Notes: a model not told the origin generated them from the sequence alone. 64,000 bases of DNA from Paucibacter sediminis (GCF_030254645.1 NZ_CP116346.1:1-64000), one strand, 5' to 3'; counted from the stretch's first letter, positions 43,125 to 54,380 are shown. Translations and numbers: made by a program.

Positions 43125-45170
43125 ATGCCGGCCGGCCCGGGCCGGTTCGAGCGACTCGCCAGGGCCGCCTGGCTGCCGACCCGCCACCCTGGCCGCTGGG
43201 CCCTGGCCGCGGGCCTGCTGCTGCTCGGCGGGCTGACGCTGGGCGAGGCGCTGGGCTGGCCCTGGCTGGCGGCGCCGCTGGAGCAGCTGCTCAGCAAGCG
43301 GCTGGGCCAGCACGTCACACTGGAGCGCCGCGGCTTCGAACTCGGCCTGCTCGGCGCGGTGTCGCTGCGCAGCGCCGAGATGCGCGTGGCCGCGCCGGCC
43401 TGGAGTGGCGCGCCACATTTGCTGCTGGCGCAGGACATCCGGGTGCGGCTCGGCTATCTGGACCTGCTGCGCGCCCGGCTCGGCCAGCCGCTGCGCGTGC
43501 AGCGCTGGCAGGCGCGCCGGCTCGACGCGCATATCGAGCGCCTGGCCGACGGCCGCGCCTCCTGGCAGTTCGGCATGCAGGCGCCCGAGAGTCAGGCCTT
43601 GCCGGTGCTGCTGCCCGAGCTCGGCGAGGTGGAGATCAGCCAGGCCAGCGTGCTGTACCACGATGCACTCGGCGGCCTGCAACTGCAGGCACATTGGTCG
43701 CTGAAGCAGGACCCGGCGCACCCGGAGGCGAGCTTCAAGCTGGAGGCCAGCGGCCAGTTCCGCGAGCTGCCCCTGCAGCTCACGCTCAGCGCAGCCACGC
43801 TGCTGCCCTGGCTGGACGACGGTGAAGCCGCCCTGGCGGTGCCGCTGCAGTTGCAGGCCACGGTGGGCCGCACCCGGTTCGACTTCGAGGGCACGGCCAC
43901 CGATGTGCGCCATCTCGGCGCACTGGACGGCCGCTTCCGCCTCGCCGGCCCCTCGCTGGCGGCGGTGGGCGACCCGTTGGGCGTGACCCTGCCCAGCACC
44001 GCCGCCTTCCGCAGCGAGGGCAGCATGCGCAAGCAGGGCCAGACCTGGCGCGTCGTGCTCGACGACTTCCAGGTCGGCGCGAGCCGCTTGCGCGGCGTCT
44101 TCAACTACGACGCCGGCCGCGGCCAGCCGCTGCTGACGGGGCAGTTGATCGGCCGGCGCGTGCTGCTGAGCGACCTAGGGCCGGCGCTGGGCAGCACCAG
44201 CGCGGTGGCCGCCAGCGATGCGCCCGCCAGCGCACCCACCCTGCTGGTGGCGCCGCGGCGCCGCCCCGGCCGCGTGCTGCCGGCGCGCCCCTTCGACCTC
44301 GCGGCCCTGCGCCGCATGGATGCCGAGGTCAGCCTGGACATTGCCGAGCTTGACCTGGGCAGCCGCTATCTGGATGCGCTGCGGCCGCTGCAGGCCCTGC
44401 TGAGCCTGCAGTCCGGCATGCTGCGCCTGCATGCGCTGAATGCGCGTCTCGCCCAGGGCCGGTTGAGCGGTGCGCTGCAGCTGGATGGGCGCGGCGAGCA
44501 GGCGCTGTGGAGCACCGACCTGGCCTGGCAGGATGTGCGGCTGGAACGCTGGATACGCCAGGAGCGCAGTCTTACCAAGGCGCCGCCCTGGGTGAGCGGC
44601 CAGCTGCGCGGCCAGGCCCAGCTGCAGGGCCAGGGCCGCTCCACCGCCGAGATCCTCGCCAGCCTGGAGGGGCGCGTGCGCAGCGAGTTGCTGGCGGGCA
44701 CGGTATCGCACCTCGCCATCGAAGCCGCCGGTCTCGACCTGGCCCAGGGCCTGGGTGTGGCGCTGAAGGGAGACGACGCCCTGCCCCTGCCCTGCGCGGT
44801 GGCCGATCTGCAGGCCAAGGCCGGCGTGCTGAGCCCGCGCGTGCTGGTGCTGGACACGCGCGACTCCACCGTCTGGGTGGACGGCACGCTCTCGCTGCGC
44901 CAGGAGGCGCTGGATCTGCGCGTGCTGGTCAGCCCCAAGGACTTCAGCCCGCTGACGCTGCGTGCGCCGCTGCGCGTGCAGGGCAGCCTGGGCGAGCCGG
45001 CGCTGAGCGCCGACAAGGCACCGATCGCGGGCAAGCTGGCGGGCGCGCTGCTGCTGGGCCTGATCAACCCGCTGGCCGCGCTGCTGCCGCTGATCGACGT
45101 GGGCGACGGTCCGGGCGCACGGCATGCCGCGCTGGCCTGCAAGGCGGCCAGCCAGCGGCTTGCGAGCTAG
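43125..45170 (+). CDS. AsmA-family envelope protein
   Basis: A 681-residue protein with one membrane anchor near residues 20-45, then a long periplasmic region of beta-strand repeats. The [16 protein letters not shown]-like beginning and the terminal [45 protein letters not shown] block are typical AsmA signatures. AsmA-like proteins are thought to carry lipids between membranes. The ATG at 43125 is chosen; a start at 43080 overlaps the preceding small gene. It ends in a 4-bp overlap with the convergent VF530 gene. Confidence 0.85.
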   Translation: MPAGPGRFERLARAAWLPTRHPGRWALAAGLLLLGGLTLGEALGWPWLAAPLEQLLSKRLGQHVTLERRGFELGLLGAVSLRSAEMRVAAPAWSGAPHLLLAQDIRVRLGYLDLLRARLGQPLRVQRWQARRLDAHIERLADGRASWQFGMQAPESQALPVLLPELGEVEISQASVLYHDALGGLQLQAHWSLKQDPAHPEASFKLEASGQFRELPLQLTLSAATLLPWLDDGEAALAVPLQLQATVGRTRFDFEGTATDVRHLGALDGRFRLAGPSLAAVGDPLGVTLPSTAAFRSEGSMRKQGQTWRVVLDDFQVGASRLRGVFNYDAGRGQPLLTGQLIGRRVLLSDLGPALGSTSAVAASDAPASAPTLLVAPRRRPGRVLPARPFDLAALRRMDAEVSLDIAELDLGSRYLDALRPLQALLSLQSGMLRLHALNARLAQGRLSGALQLDGRGEQALWSTDLAWQDVRLERWIRQERSLTKAPPWVSGQLRGQAQLQGQGRSTAEILASLEGRVRSELLAGTVSHLAIEAAGLDLAQGLGVALKGDDALPLPCAVADLQAKAGVLSPRVLVLDTRDSTVWVDGTLSLRQEALDLRVLVSPKDFSPLTLRAPLRVQGSLGEPALSADKAPIAGKLAGALLLGLINPLAALLPLIDVGDGPGARHAALACKAASQRLAS

Positions 45171-45424
45171 TTGTCGCGCTCGCTGCGCCGGATATCGCGC
45201 AGCATAAAGAGGTACAGCCCCTCCACCTTCTCGCGTGCCCAGGGGGTCTTGCGCAGGAACTTCAGGCTGGAGGCGACGCTGGGCTCGTGCGTGAAGCAGC
45301 GCACCGGAATGCGCTCGCCCAGCCCGGCCCAGCCATAGTGATCGGCCAGCGCCGTGACGATGCGCTCCAGCGTCATGCCGTGCAGGGGGTCGCGCGAGGC
45401 GGCGGATGTCGTGGAGGTGGCCAT
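45167..45424 (-). CDS. VF530 (DUF2132) family protein
   Basis: An 85-residue protein with the family core: [21 protein letters not shown], then IPVRCF, and the [25 protein letters not shown] block. VF530 members are small cytosolic proteins proposed to bind DNA; function is not established. Single-gene unit convergent with asmA. Confidence 0.88.
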   Translation of the reverse strand: MATSTTSAASRDPLHGMTLERIVTALADHYGWAGLGERIPVRCFTHEPSVASSLKFLRKTPWAREKVEGLYLFMLRDIRRSERDN

Positions 45425-45488
45425 GGCCGATTGTCGCTGAGAGCGTGTTTACGATCCCCTCATGGCGCCCGTTGCCCCGCAAAGGCAG

Positions 45489-46226
45489 TTAAGGTTTGAC
45501 GGTGCTGAACTGGCCTTCACGCACCAGCTGAGCCAGGGCCGCATTCAGTCGTGCCAGCAAGGCCTCGTCCAGCTGCGGGTGGCAGGCCAGAAAGGACTCC
45601 AGCACACCCAGCTCCAGCGCCTCGCGCAGGCGTGGCGCGTCGGGCCGGGCCAGCTCGTAGCGCAGCGTCAGATCGCTGGTGGCCCAGAGGTCGATGCGCT
45701 CGGCCATCAGCATGCGCAGACTGATCGCATCGCTGGCCACCTCCTCGACCGGCAGACCCGCGGCATGCAGGCGGCCGGCCACCACCGACTGACGGATCGC
45801 GCCGATGCGAAGGCCCCGCAAGGCCTGCAGGTCCGCCCAGCGGCGCGAGTCCGTGGCCCGGGCCATCAGCACCAGGCGCGAGCGCGCCAGCAGGCCGGCC
45901 CATTTGAAATGCGCCTCGCGCTCCGGCGTGCGCGCCAGGCCGACGATGCAGGTGTTGGGGTGCTGCTCGGCATCCCGCATCGCCCGGGCCGTCACGCTCG
46001 GTTCGAAGCGCACGTCCACGCCGGCCAGCGCGCCCAGGCGCGTGAACACCGGCACCCCGCGCCCCTCGACAACGCGCGTCTTCGGGTGGCTGACAAACAG
46101 GCCGGGCGTTTCCATCACCAGCAAGGTCAGGGTCTCGGCACGCGCCGCAGCGACGCTGCCGACCAGCAGCAGCAACATCGACAAGGCGCCGCCCCAGTTC
46201 CCCAATCGCATGCGCAGGACTTTCAT
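45489..46226 (-). CDS. Orphan amino-acid-type periplasmic binding protein
   Basis: A 245-residue protein of the SBP_bac_3 kind with signal peptide ending ARA-ETL (about residue 30). It contains TRLGALAGVDVRFEPS, the DAISLRMLMAERIDLWATSD and LNAALAQLVREGQF stretches of that family. No permease or ATPase is near. Its ATG overlaps the stop of the BrkB-type gene by 4 bp, an unusual partner. It may serve sensing or scavenging rather than transport. Confidence 0.75.
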   Translation of the reverse strand: MKVLRMRLGNWGGALSMLLLLVGSVAAARAETLTLLVMETPGLFVSHPKTRVVEGRGVPVFTRLGALAGVDVRFEPSVTARAMRDAEQHPNTCIVGLARTPEREAHFKWAGLLARSRLVLMARATDSRRWADLQALRGLRIGAIRQSVVAGRLHAAGLPVEEVASDAISLRMLMAERIDLWATSDLTLRYELARPDAPRLREALELGVLESFLACHPQLDEALLARLNAALAQLVREGQFSTVKP

Positions 46227-47161
46227 GACTTTGGCGGCATCGTAGCCGGGCGCTTGCGGGCGCCCAGGGCCGCGCCCGGTGCCCAGCCCAGGCGCTCGTA
46301 CTCCGAGATCACCTGCGCGCCCAGCAGCAGCAGGGTGGCGCCCAGCTCCAGGCTCAGCAACACCGCGATCGCGGTGGTCAGCGAGCCGTACACGGTGCCG
46401 ATCTGCGAGAGCGTGCCGAAGTACCAGACCAGCACATGGCGGGTCAGCTCCCAGAGCAGCGCCGCCACCAAGGCCCCCAGCAGGGCGGCGCCCCAGGAGG
46501 GCCGGCCCAGCGGCATGACGAGGTAGATCGAGGCCAGCATCAGCACCTCGCCGGCCAGGCCCAGCAGGTACAGCAGCAGGCCCGACACCCCCACCAGCGA
46601 CCAGCTGCGCCCCAGCAGCTCGACGCTCTGCTGGCCCAGCGCCTGCAGGCTGCCGGCCACCAGGGTCACCAGCAGCAGGCCGGCGCCCAGGCTGCAGATA
46701 TAGGCGTAGGGGATCAGCGCCGAGATCAGCGCATGGCGGCGGCGCCGCACCAGGCGGTGGTGGAAGATCACCGACATGGCGTTCTCCAGCACCGTGAAGG
46801 CCAGCGAGCTGAAGAACAGCATGCTGACCAGCAACACCCAGCCGAGCACATCGCGGTGCGCCAGAAAGCGCGCCAGCTCGGCCACCATGGCGGACGATTG
46901 CCCGGGCACCAGCCATTCCAGGTAGCGGCCCACGGTGGCCAGCAACTCGCCCTGCTCCACCACATGCGAGAGCACGATCACCGCCAGGATCAGCAGCGGC
47001 ACGATGGACAGCAGCGCGTAATAGGCCACCGCGCCGGCCAGCAGCAGGCCCTGGTTGGCGCGAAAGGCCTTGAGCGTGCGCAGCGCGAAGGCGGCCGGGT
47101 GGCGCAACACCCAGAGCGCCGGGCGGCCGCGCTGCGGCGAGGGGTCGGGGGACGCTGCCAT
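46223..47161 (-). CDS. YihY/BrkB-family membrane protein
   Basis: A 312-residue protein with six membrane segments and the family motifs AGAVAYYALLSIVPLLIL, PLGRPSWGAALLGALVAALLWE and YGSLTTAIAVLLSLELGA. The family was once named ribonuclease BN in error; its role is unknown, perhaps transport. ATG at 47161 or 47170 are both possible. It is divergent from the AI-2E-family gene and coupled to the binding protein that follows. Confidence 0.88.
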   Translation of the reverse strand: MAASPDPSPQRGRPALWVLRHPAAFALRTLKAFRANQGLLLAGAVAYYALLSIVPLLILAVIVLSHVVEQGELLATVGRYLEWLVPGQSSAMVAELARFLAHRDVLGWVLLVSMLFFSSLAFTVLENAMSVIFHHRLVRRRRHALISALIPYAYICSLGAGLLLVTLVAGSLQALGQQSVELLGRSWSLVGVSGLLLYLLGLAGEVLMLASIYLVMPLGRPSWGAALLGALVAALLWELTRHVLVWYFGTLSQIGTVYGSLTTAIAVLLSLELGATLLLLGAQVISEYERLGWAPGAALGARKRPATMPPKS

Positions 47162-47294
47162 TGGCCTCATTCTCACCCAGCCGAAGCCGCTGCGGGCGTC
47201 GCAGCTGTCGGACAAGGCCGCGATCGCCTGTGGGCACCCGCCGCAACACGCCTGCCGGCACGGCACGCGCGCGCGGCGCGGCGTAAGCTGGTCC

Positions 47295-48413
47295 ATGGAC
47301 ATCACCGAACTCAAGCCCACCCCGCTCAGCGTCGACGTGCGCAGCCTCTCGCTGGGCCTGCTGGCGCTGCTGGCCAGCCTCTATGCCCTGCACTGGGCCA
47401 AGGAGCTGCTGGTGCCGGTGCTGCTGGGCCTGGCCTTCAGCTATGCGCTCAGCCCGCTGGTGAACGCGCTGGAGCGCCTGCACCTGCCGCGTGTGCTGGG
47501 GGCGGCGCTGCTGATCGCCGGCATCACCGGCGGCCTGGGCTGGTCGGTCTATGCGCTCAGCGACGACGCCTATGCGCTGATCGAGTCGCTGCCCGCGGCC
47601 ACCCAGAAGGTGCACGACGCGGTGCGCGCGCGCGGCCCGCAGGGCGAAAGCGCGCTGCAGAAGGTGCAGAAGGCCGCCACCGAGCTTGAACAGGCTGCGC
47701 AGGAGGGCAGCACGCCGGCGGCGACCACCAGAGGCGTGACGCGCGTGCGCATCGAGCGCCCGCAGTTCGACCTCAAGGACTATGTATGGAGCGGCAGCCT
47801 CGGCGCCCTGGCGGCGCTGGCCCAGGCGCTGGTGGTGATCTTCATCACCTTCTTCCTGCTCGCCTCGGGCAACACCTTCCGGCGCAAGCTGGTCAGGATC
47901 GCCGGCCCCGACTTCGCGGCCAAGCGCATCACCGTGCAGGCACTGGACGAGATCACCGACCAGATCCAGCGCTACCTGCTGGTGCAGCTGTGCACCAGCG
48001 TGCTGGTGGGCCTGGTGATCTGGGCTGCCTTCAGCGCGCTGCACCTGGAGCATGCGGCGGTATGGGGCGCGGCGGCCTTTGTGCTGGACTTCATTCCCTA
48101 CCTGGGCGCCAGCGTGCTCACCGCCGGCTCGGCCTTCTTCGCCTTCGTGCAGTTCGGCAATCTGGAACTGCCGCTGCTGGTGGGCGGCACCGCCCTGCTG
48201 GTGCACACCCTCTCGGGCAATCTGCTGACGCCCTGGCTGAGCAGCCGTGCCAGCCGCATGAACGCGGTGGCGATCTTCATCGGCGTGCTGGCCTTCGGTT
48301 GGCTGTGGGGGCCCTGGGGCCTGCTGCTGGGCGTGCCGATACTCACCACGGTGAAGGCGGTATGCGACCGCGTCGAACACCTCAAGCCGATCGGCGAGCT
48401 GCTCGGCGACTGA
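47295..48413 (+). CDS. AI-2E family transporter (PerM-like)
   Basis: A 372-residue membrane protein with about seven or eight segments. The N-terminus (LLVPVLLGLAFSYALSPLVNALER), the QRYLLVQLCTSVLVGLVIWAAF stretch and the terminal VAIFIGVLAFGWLWGPWGLLLGVPIL are the signatures of the AI-2E/YdiK/PerM family. Members export varied compounds or exchange sodium; AI-2 export is proven only for TqsA. A charged loop at about 110-165 is longer than usual. Confidence 0.88.
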   Translation: MDITELKPTPLSVDVRSLSLGLLALLASLYALHWAKELLVPVLLGLAFSYALSPLVNALERLHLPRVLGAALLIAGITGGLGWSVYALSDDAYALIESLPAATQKVHDAVRARGPQGESALQKVQKAATELEQAAQEGSTPAATTRGVTRVRIERPQFDLKDYVWSGSLGALAALAQALVVIFITFFLLASGNTFRRKLVRIAGPDFAAKRITVQALDEITDQIQRYLLVQLCTSVLVGLVIWAAFSALHLEHAAVWGAAAFVLDFIPYLGASVLTAGSAFFAFVQFGNLELPLLVGGTALLVHTLSGNLLTPWLSSRASRMNAVAIFIGVLAFGWLWGPWGLLLGVPILTTVKAVCDRVEHLKPIGELLGD

Positions 48414-48423
48414 GGGCGCCCGC

Positions 48424-49628
48424 CTACTCGTGGCGCAGCGCCTCGATCGGATCGAGCTGCGCCGCGCGCCGCGCCGGGAAGTAGCCGAACAGCACGCCGA
48501 TGCCGGCCGAGAACAGGAAGGCGACGATGTTGATGCGGGCGTCGAACAGGTAGGGCACGTGCATCAGGCTGGCCAGGCCGATCGAGGCCAGCGTGGCGAA
48601 CACGATGCCGATCAGCCCGCCCAGCGCCGCCAGCGCCACCGCCTCGATGAGGAACTGCATCAGCACCTCGCGCTCGAGCGCGCCGATCGCCAGCCGCAGG
48701 CCGATCTCGCGGGTGCGTTCGGTCACGCTCACCAACATGATGTTCATGATGCCGATGCCGCCCACCAGCAGGCTCACCGCCGCCACCGCGCCCAGCAGCG
48801 TGGTCATCACCTGGGTGGTGCCGCTGATGGTCTCAGCCAGCTGCTGGGTGTCCAGCACATTGAAGTTGTCGTCGTCGCCGGCGGCCAGCTTGCGGCGCTC
48901 GCGCAGCAGCTGGCTCAGGCTGGCCTTCAGGCGCGCGCTGTCGCTGCCGTCCTGCATCGACACCAGCAGGGTCGCGACGCGCTGGTTGCCGGTGACGCGG
49001 CGCTGCAGGGTGTGCAGCGGCAGCACCACCACATCGTCCTGGTCGTTGCCCATCGCCGCCTGGCCCTTGGACGCCAGCACGCCCACCACGGTGCAGGAGA
49101 AGGTCTTGATGCGCAGCTGCTCGCCCAGCGCCGGCGTGCTGCCGTAGAGCTCGCGCCGCACCGTCTCGCCGATGATGCAGACCGCGCCGCCCGCCAGCTG
49201 CTCGGCCTCGTCGAACAGCCGGCCCTGGGCCAGCTTCCAGTTGCCGGTGCTGAACCAGGCGTTGCTGCTGCCGGTGACGCTGCTGGCCCAGTTGCGGCCG
49301 TTCGCCACCACGGTGACGCTGGCGCGCCCTTCCGGCGCCACCGCCGCCACGCCGCCGATCTGCGCCGCGATCGCCTCGGCGTCGGCCTCCTTGAAAGCCG
49401 GCGCGCTGCTGCCGCCGCCGCCGAACTGGCGCTGGCCCGGCCGCACCATCAGCAGATTGCTGCCCAGGCTGGAGATCTGCTGCTGCACCGCCTGCGTCGC
49501 GCCCTTGCCCAGCGTCACCATGGTGATGACGGCGCTGACGCCGATCACGATGCCCAGGATGGTGAGGAAGGAACGCAGCAGATTGCGCCGGATCGAGCGC
49601 AGGGCCAGCATCAAGGTGTTGAGCAGCA

Positions 49629-49629
<1 letters not shown>
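48424..49629 (-). CDS. MacB-type ABC permease (FtsX-like)
   Basis: A 401-residue permease with one N-terminal membrane segment (FLTILGIVIGVSAVITMV), a MacB periplasmic core domain (about 45-235), and three C-terminal segments (VSLLVGGIGIMNIMLVSVTERTREIG motif). In E. coli these parts are fused to the ATPase; here they are separate, as in many Gram-negatives. Its ATG overlaps the ATPase stop by one base, so it is last in the operon OMF-MacA-ATPase-permease. Exports peptides or antibiotics with the outer-membrane factor. Confidence 0.9.
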
Positions 49630-50341
<712 letters not shown>

Positions 50342-50345
<4 letters not shown>

Positions 50346-51661
50346 TTCGGCGCCACCTTCTGGTCGGTGATGACCTGCATGCCGGGCTGCAGCTCGCCGC
50401 CGAGGATCTCGGTCATGCGGCCATCGCTGATGCCGGCCTGCACCGGCACCATCACCGCCTGGCCCTCGCGCAGCACCCAGACCTGGCGCGCGCCGGCGGT
50501 GCTGGCGCCCTCGGCGGCCGAGCGCTTGGCGCCGCTGCGCGGCGGGCCGCGCGGGATCAGGCTGGAGACGATGCCACCGGAGGCAGCGGCCGCCGCCGTC
50601 GGCGCGGCGCTGGGTGCAAAGCGCAGCGCGCTGTTCGGCACCAGCAGGGCGTCGTCGCGCTGCAGCGCGGTGATGGTGGCGGTGGCCGTCATGCCGGGGC
50701 GCAGGCTGAGATCGGCGTTGTCCACGTCCAGATAGGTCAGGTAGGTGACGACGTTCTCGGTGATGGTGGAGCCAAAGGCCACGCGCGTCAGCGTGGCCGG
50801 GTACTTGCGGCCCGCGTAGGCGCTGACGGTGAAGCTGGCGCGCTGGCCGACCTGCACCTTGCCGACGTCGGCCTCGTCCACATAGACCTGCAGACGCAGG
50901 CGCGCCAGATCCTCGGCCACGCTGAACAGCGTGACCGCCTGCAGCGAGGCCGCCACCGCATTGCCGGGGTCGACATTGCGCGTCAGCACCACGCCGTCGG
51001 CGGGGGCGCGGATCGAGGCCTTGGCGAGGTTGATCTGGTCGGTGGCCAGCGCCGCCTTGGCATCCTGCACATTGGCGCGCGCGCTCGCCACATCGGCCTG
51101 CGCCCGCTCGGCGCTGGCACGGCCGCTGTCCAGCTCGGCCTTGGACGGCACCTTGCCCCCCGACAGCCGCGCCACCTCTTCCAGCCGCGCCAGCGCGGCC
51201 TGGCTTTCCTTCAGCGTGGCCTGGGCCTGGGCCACGCGCGCCTCGGCGGCCGCCAGCGAGGCCTGCGAGCGCAACACCTGACCCTGCAGCTTGGCGGTGT
51301 CCAGCTCCACCAGCACCTGGCCACGCCGCACGCGGTCGTTCACGTCCACGTTCACCTTCAGCACGGTGCCCGAGAGCTCGCTGCCGATATTGATCGCGCG
51401 GGTGGGCTGCAGCGTGCCGTTGGCGGTGACGCTGAGCGTGAGCTTGCCGCGCGTGACCGGCTGCGCCACATAGACCGGCGCGGCCTGGCTGGCCTGGCGG
51501 CTCTGCCACCACCAGGCGCCCAGGCCGGCCAGCAGCAGCAGCGCCAGCAGCAGCCAGGGCCAGCCGCGCCGGTACCAGGGCCGCCGGGCCTGCGCCAGCA
51601 CGGCGGACAGATCGGGCGGGGGCTTTGTTGCTGGTGTTGCTGCGTCGCTCATCGGTTTCAT
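50342..51661 (-). CDS. macA: MacA-like periplasmic adaptor protein
   Basis: A 439-residue membrane-fusion protein: cytoplasmic N-terminus, one membrane helix (about 33-52, WPWLLLALLLLAGLGAWWW), a biotinyl-lipoyl domain, a long helical hairpin (about 115-205, with the LKESQAALARLEEVARLSGG insert), then beta-barrel domains. These match MacA. It links the inner-membrane ABC parts with the outer-membrane factor encoded 7 bp upstream. ATG at 51661 or 51652 are both possible. Confidence 0.9.
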
Positions 51662-51668
51662 GATTCCA

Positions 51669-53024
51669 TCAAGAAGGCTGCCAGCCACCGCCCAGCGCCT
51701 TGTACAGGCGCACATGGTCGGCGCTGACGGCGGCCATGGCCGTGGCCACGCCGTCCTCGGTGCTGAGTTGGTTGCGCTGGGTCTCCAGCACGGTCTGGAA
51801 GTCCACCAGCCCGCTGCCATGGCGCTGGCGCGCCAGCAGCGCCGCCCTGGCGGCCGATGCCGAGGCGGCCTGCAGCCGCGCGAGGCGCTCGCGGTCGCCG
51901 CGCAGCGCCACCAGCGCATCCTCCACATCGCGCAGCGCGCCCAGCACGGTGGCCTGGTAGGCCGCCTGCGCCTGCGCCAACGCGGCCTGCTGGGCGCGCA
52001 CCTGCGCGCGCGCCGCGCCGCCGTCGAACAGCGGCAGCGACACGCTGGCCAGCAGCGCCGAGGCCAGCGAGGCGCCATTCGTCAGCGCGCCCAGGCTGAG
52101 CGCGCTGAGGCCCACATTTCCGCCGATGCGCAAGCTCGGCAGCCGCGCCGCCTCGGCCTCGCCCACGCGCGCGGCGGCCGCCTGCACGCGCAGCTCGGCG
52201 GCGCGCACATCGGGGCGCTGGCGCAGCGTCTCGGCCGGGATGCTGAGGGCCAGGTCTTGCCCCGGCTGGGGCAGCGGCGCGCTGGCGGCCAGTTGGGCGT
52301 CCAGCGCCGCGGGCGGCTGGCCGCTCAGCAGCGCCAGCGCATGGCGGCTCTGCGCGATGCCGGTCTGCAGGGCCGGCAGCTGGGCGCGCGTCTGCTCGGT
52401 GGCGGCGCGCGCCTGCTCGGCCTCCAGCGAGGTGGTGAGCCCGGCCTGCAGCCGCCATTCGGTGATCTGCAGGGTCTCAAGCTGGCTGGCCAGATTGGCC
52501 TCGGCGATCGCCAGCCGAGCCTGGTTGCCGCGCAGGCTGATATAGGCCAGCGCCACTTCGGCCGCCACCGCCACCTGCACATCGCCCAGGCTGGCCGCGC
52601 TGGCCTCGGCCGTGGCCTGCTGGGCCTGCACGGCGCTGCGCTGGCCGCCGAACAGGTCGGGCTCCCAGCTGGCGTCCAGGCCCAGCTTGAAGCTGTTGAC
52701 CGGGCTGCTGCTGCCGCTATCGCTGCGCTGCGCCGCGGCGCTGCCGCTCAGGCCGGGCAGCAGGCCGGCCGCCGCCACGTCGCGCAGGGCACGCGCCTGC
52801 TGCAAGCTGGCCTGGGCCAGGCGCACATCGGTGTTGGCCTGCAGGGCCTGGCGCAACAGCGCTGCGAGCTGGGCGTCGCCAAAGCCTTGCCACCAGGCAG
52901 TCAGGCGCACATCGGCGGAGGTCGCGGTAGCCGGCATGGGCGGCTGCGGCGGCGCGCTCGCACAGCCGGCCAGGGACATCGATAGCGTCAACAGCAGCGG
53001 GGCGAAGCGAGCGGGCATGGTCAT
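51669..53024 (-). CDS. Outer-membrane efflux lipoprotein (NodT/TolC family)
   Basis: A 451-residue protein with a lipoprotein signal (SLAGC, Cys about 21) and two repeats of the TolC-like outer-membrane efflux domain, including LTAWWQGFGDAQL and the PSLRIGGNVGLSALSLG stretch of the NodT subgroup. It is first in the efflux operon and should form the outer-membrane channel. ATG at 53024 is preferred to GTG just before it. Confidence 0.92.
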   Translation of the reverse strand: MTMPARFAPLLLTLSMSLAGCASAPPQPPMPATATSADVRLTAWWQGFGDAQLAALLRQALQANTDVRLAQASLQQARALRDVAAAGLLPGLSGSAAAQRSDSGSSSPVNSFKLGLDASWEPDLFGGQRSAVQAQQATAEASAASLGDVQVAVAAEVALAYISLRGNQARLAIAEANLASQLETLQITEWRLQAGLTTSLEAEQARAATEQTRAQLPALQTGIAQSRHALALLSGQPPAALDAQLAASAPLPQPGQDLALSIPAETLRQRPDVRAAELRVQAAAARVGEAEAARLPSLRIGGNVGLSALSLGALTNGASLASALLASVSLPLFDGGAARAQVRAQQAALAQAQAAYQATVLGALRDVEDALVALRGDRERLARLQAASASAARAALLARQRHGSGLVDFQTVLETQRNQLSTEDGVATAMAAVSADHVRLYKALGGGWQPS

Positions 53025-53049
53025 CACGGATCCCAGTGTCGGCAGCGGC

Positions 53050-53077
53050 CTTGACGGGCGTGTTGCGCACTGTCAAG
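53050..53077. promoter_or_regulatory. Inverted repeat upstream of the efflux operon
   Basis: CTTGAC-N16-GTCAAG is a perfect 6+6 inverted repeat 26 bp upstream of the outer-membrane factor start. The position suits an operator for the efflux operon; the regulator is unknown. Confidence 0.35.
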
Positions 53078-53124
53078 CGCAGGTAAAGCCGCGCTGCATC
53101 ATCGCCCGCAGCGGGCCCGAGCCA

Positions 53125-53142
53125 CTGTACTGCAGCGCACAG
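53125..53142. promoter_or_regulatory. CTGT-N10-ACAG element A
   Basis: CTGTACTGCAGCGCACAG, 50 bp upstream of the start at 53193. Exact match to CTGT-N10-ACAG with core AGCGCACAG. Confidence 0.55.
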
Positions 53143-53192
53143 ACGCGCAGGCCGGCCAGGGCACAGCATGGCCCATCCAATGTGAGGTCACC

Positions 53193-53597
53193 ATGAACCA
53201 TGCCATCTTGCGATTCAGCGCCTGTCTACTGGCGGCCAGCCTGGCCGGCCTGAGCCCGGGCACCAGCCTGGCAGCCGACGGCACGCCGCTGGCGCGCTAC
53301 CAGCAGGAGCGCACGGCCTGCCTGGCCGGCCAGACCAACCAGGACCGCAGCACCTGCCTGCGCGAGGCCGGCGCCGCCTATGCCGAGGCCAGGCGCGGCG
53401 GGCTGGAGGGCGACGAGGAAAGCTGGCGCCGCAACGCCCTGCGGCGCTGCGAGGTCCTGCAGGGTGACGAGCGCTTCGACTGCCTTGCGCGCATGCAGGG
53501 CCAGGGCCAGCTCAGCGGCAGCGCCCTCGGCGGTGGCATCTACCGCGAGCTGGTAACGGTGGTGCCGGCGGCTTCCGCGCCCACCCCAGCCAAATAG
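53193..53597 (+). CDS. Secreted Cys-pair protein, relative of the 35.9-kb protein
   Basis: A 134-residue protein with signal peptide ending LAA-DGT (about residue 29). It has two Cys pairs with spacing like those of the protein at 35896-36450 (TACLAGQTNQDRSTC and RRCEVLQGDERFDC) and an AYAEARRGGLEGDEESW linker, so it seems a shorter member of the same family. An element A site lies 50 bp upstream. Convergent with the Crp/Fnr gene at 53627. Function unknown, probably periplasmic. Confidence 0.7.
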   Translation: MNHAILRFSACLLAASLAGLSPGTSLAADGTPLARYQQERTACLAGQTNQDRSTCLREAGAAYAEARRGGLEGDEESWRRNALRRCEVLQGDERFDCLARMQGQGQLSGSALGGGIYRELVTVVPAASAPTPAK

Positions 53598-53626
53598 GCC
53601 CGCACGGGCACGGCTCCCGGCCCGGC

Positions 53627-54313
53627 TCAGCTGCAATCGCGATGCACCGCGCAGTCGCTGGCATAACAGCTGCAGGCCGCGGCCTCCAGGCCAGCGCGAT
53701 CCAGCACCTGGATCTCGCCGCGGTGGTAGCGGATCAGGCCCTGGCCCTGCAGCAGGCCCGCCGCCACCGTGATGCCGACGCGCCGCACGCCCAGCATATA
53801 GGCGAGGAATTCATGCGTGACGTGGAAGCTGTCGAGGCCGGCGCGGTCCTGGCTCATCAGCAGCCAGCGCGCCAGGCGCGGCCCGATCTGGTGAAAGCGC
53901 AGGCAACCGGCCGCGCTGGCCGACTGCGCCATGCGCACATAGAGGTAATGCTGCAGGCTCAGGCGCAGCGCCGGGCTGAGCGCCAGCTCGCGCCGGAACA
54001 CCGGGCCGCTCATGCGCCAGGCAAGACCCGGCCCCTGCACCAAGGCACGCAGCGGCGTGCGCTGCACCCCCAGGGTGAGCTGCAGGCCCAGCATGCCTTC
54101 GCGGCCTATCATGCCCACCTCCAGGCCATGCTGGTCGATCTGCGCCACCAGCGAGATGAAGCCGCTGCGCGGGAAGTAGACGAATCGGGTGGCCTCGCCC
54201 GACTCGCAAAGCACCTCCGACAGGTGCAGGGGCACCGCCTCGCCGGCGGCCAGCAGACGCTGGCGCTCCGGGCGCGGCAGGGCTTGGATCAGCAGGTTCT
54301 CGGCCAGGCTCAC
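53627..54313 (-). CDS. Crp/Fnr-family regulator 1
   Basis: A 228-residue regulator: cyclic-nucleotide-binding-like beta-roll (about 15-130, with ATRFVYFPRSGFISLV and VGMIGREGMLG) and a C-terminal winged helix (LAYMLGVRRVGITVAAGLLQGQGLI). The tail is unusual in having five cysteines (ACSCYASDCAVHRDC). The cAMP-contact residues of Crp and the N-terminal Fe-S cysteines of Fnr are not seen, so the signal is unknown. The start is GTG at 54313, with GGGAGA before it. An element B site lies 49 bp upstream. Confidence 0.82.
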   Translation of the reverse strand: MSLAENLLIQALPRPERQRLLAAGEAVPLHLSEVLCESGEATRFVYFPRSGFISLVAQIDQHGLEVGMIGREGMLGLQLTLGVQRTPLRALVQGPGLAWRMSGPVFRRELALSPALRLSLQHYLYVRMAQSASAAGCLRFHQIGPRLARWLLMSQDRAGLDSFHVTHEFLAYMLGVRRVGITVAAGLLQGQGLIRYHRGEIQVLDRAGLEAAACSCYASDCAVHRDCS

Positions 54314-54362
54314 GGGCGTTCTCCCAATAGGCCCCGAGTCTGCGGCCGCCGCAGCGCGTCGA

Positions 54363-54380
54363 CTGTCTGCCAGCGCACAG
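54363..54380. promoter_or_regulatory. CTGT-N10-ACAG element B
   Basis: CTGTCTGCCAGCGCACAG lies 49 bp upstream of the start of Crp/Fnr regulator 1 (minus strand) and just beyond the end of regulator 2. Exact match to CTGT-N10-ACAG. Confidence 0.55.
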
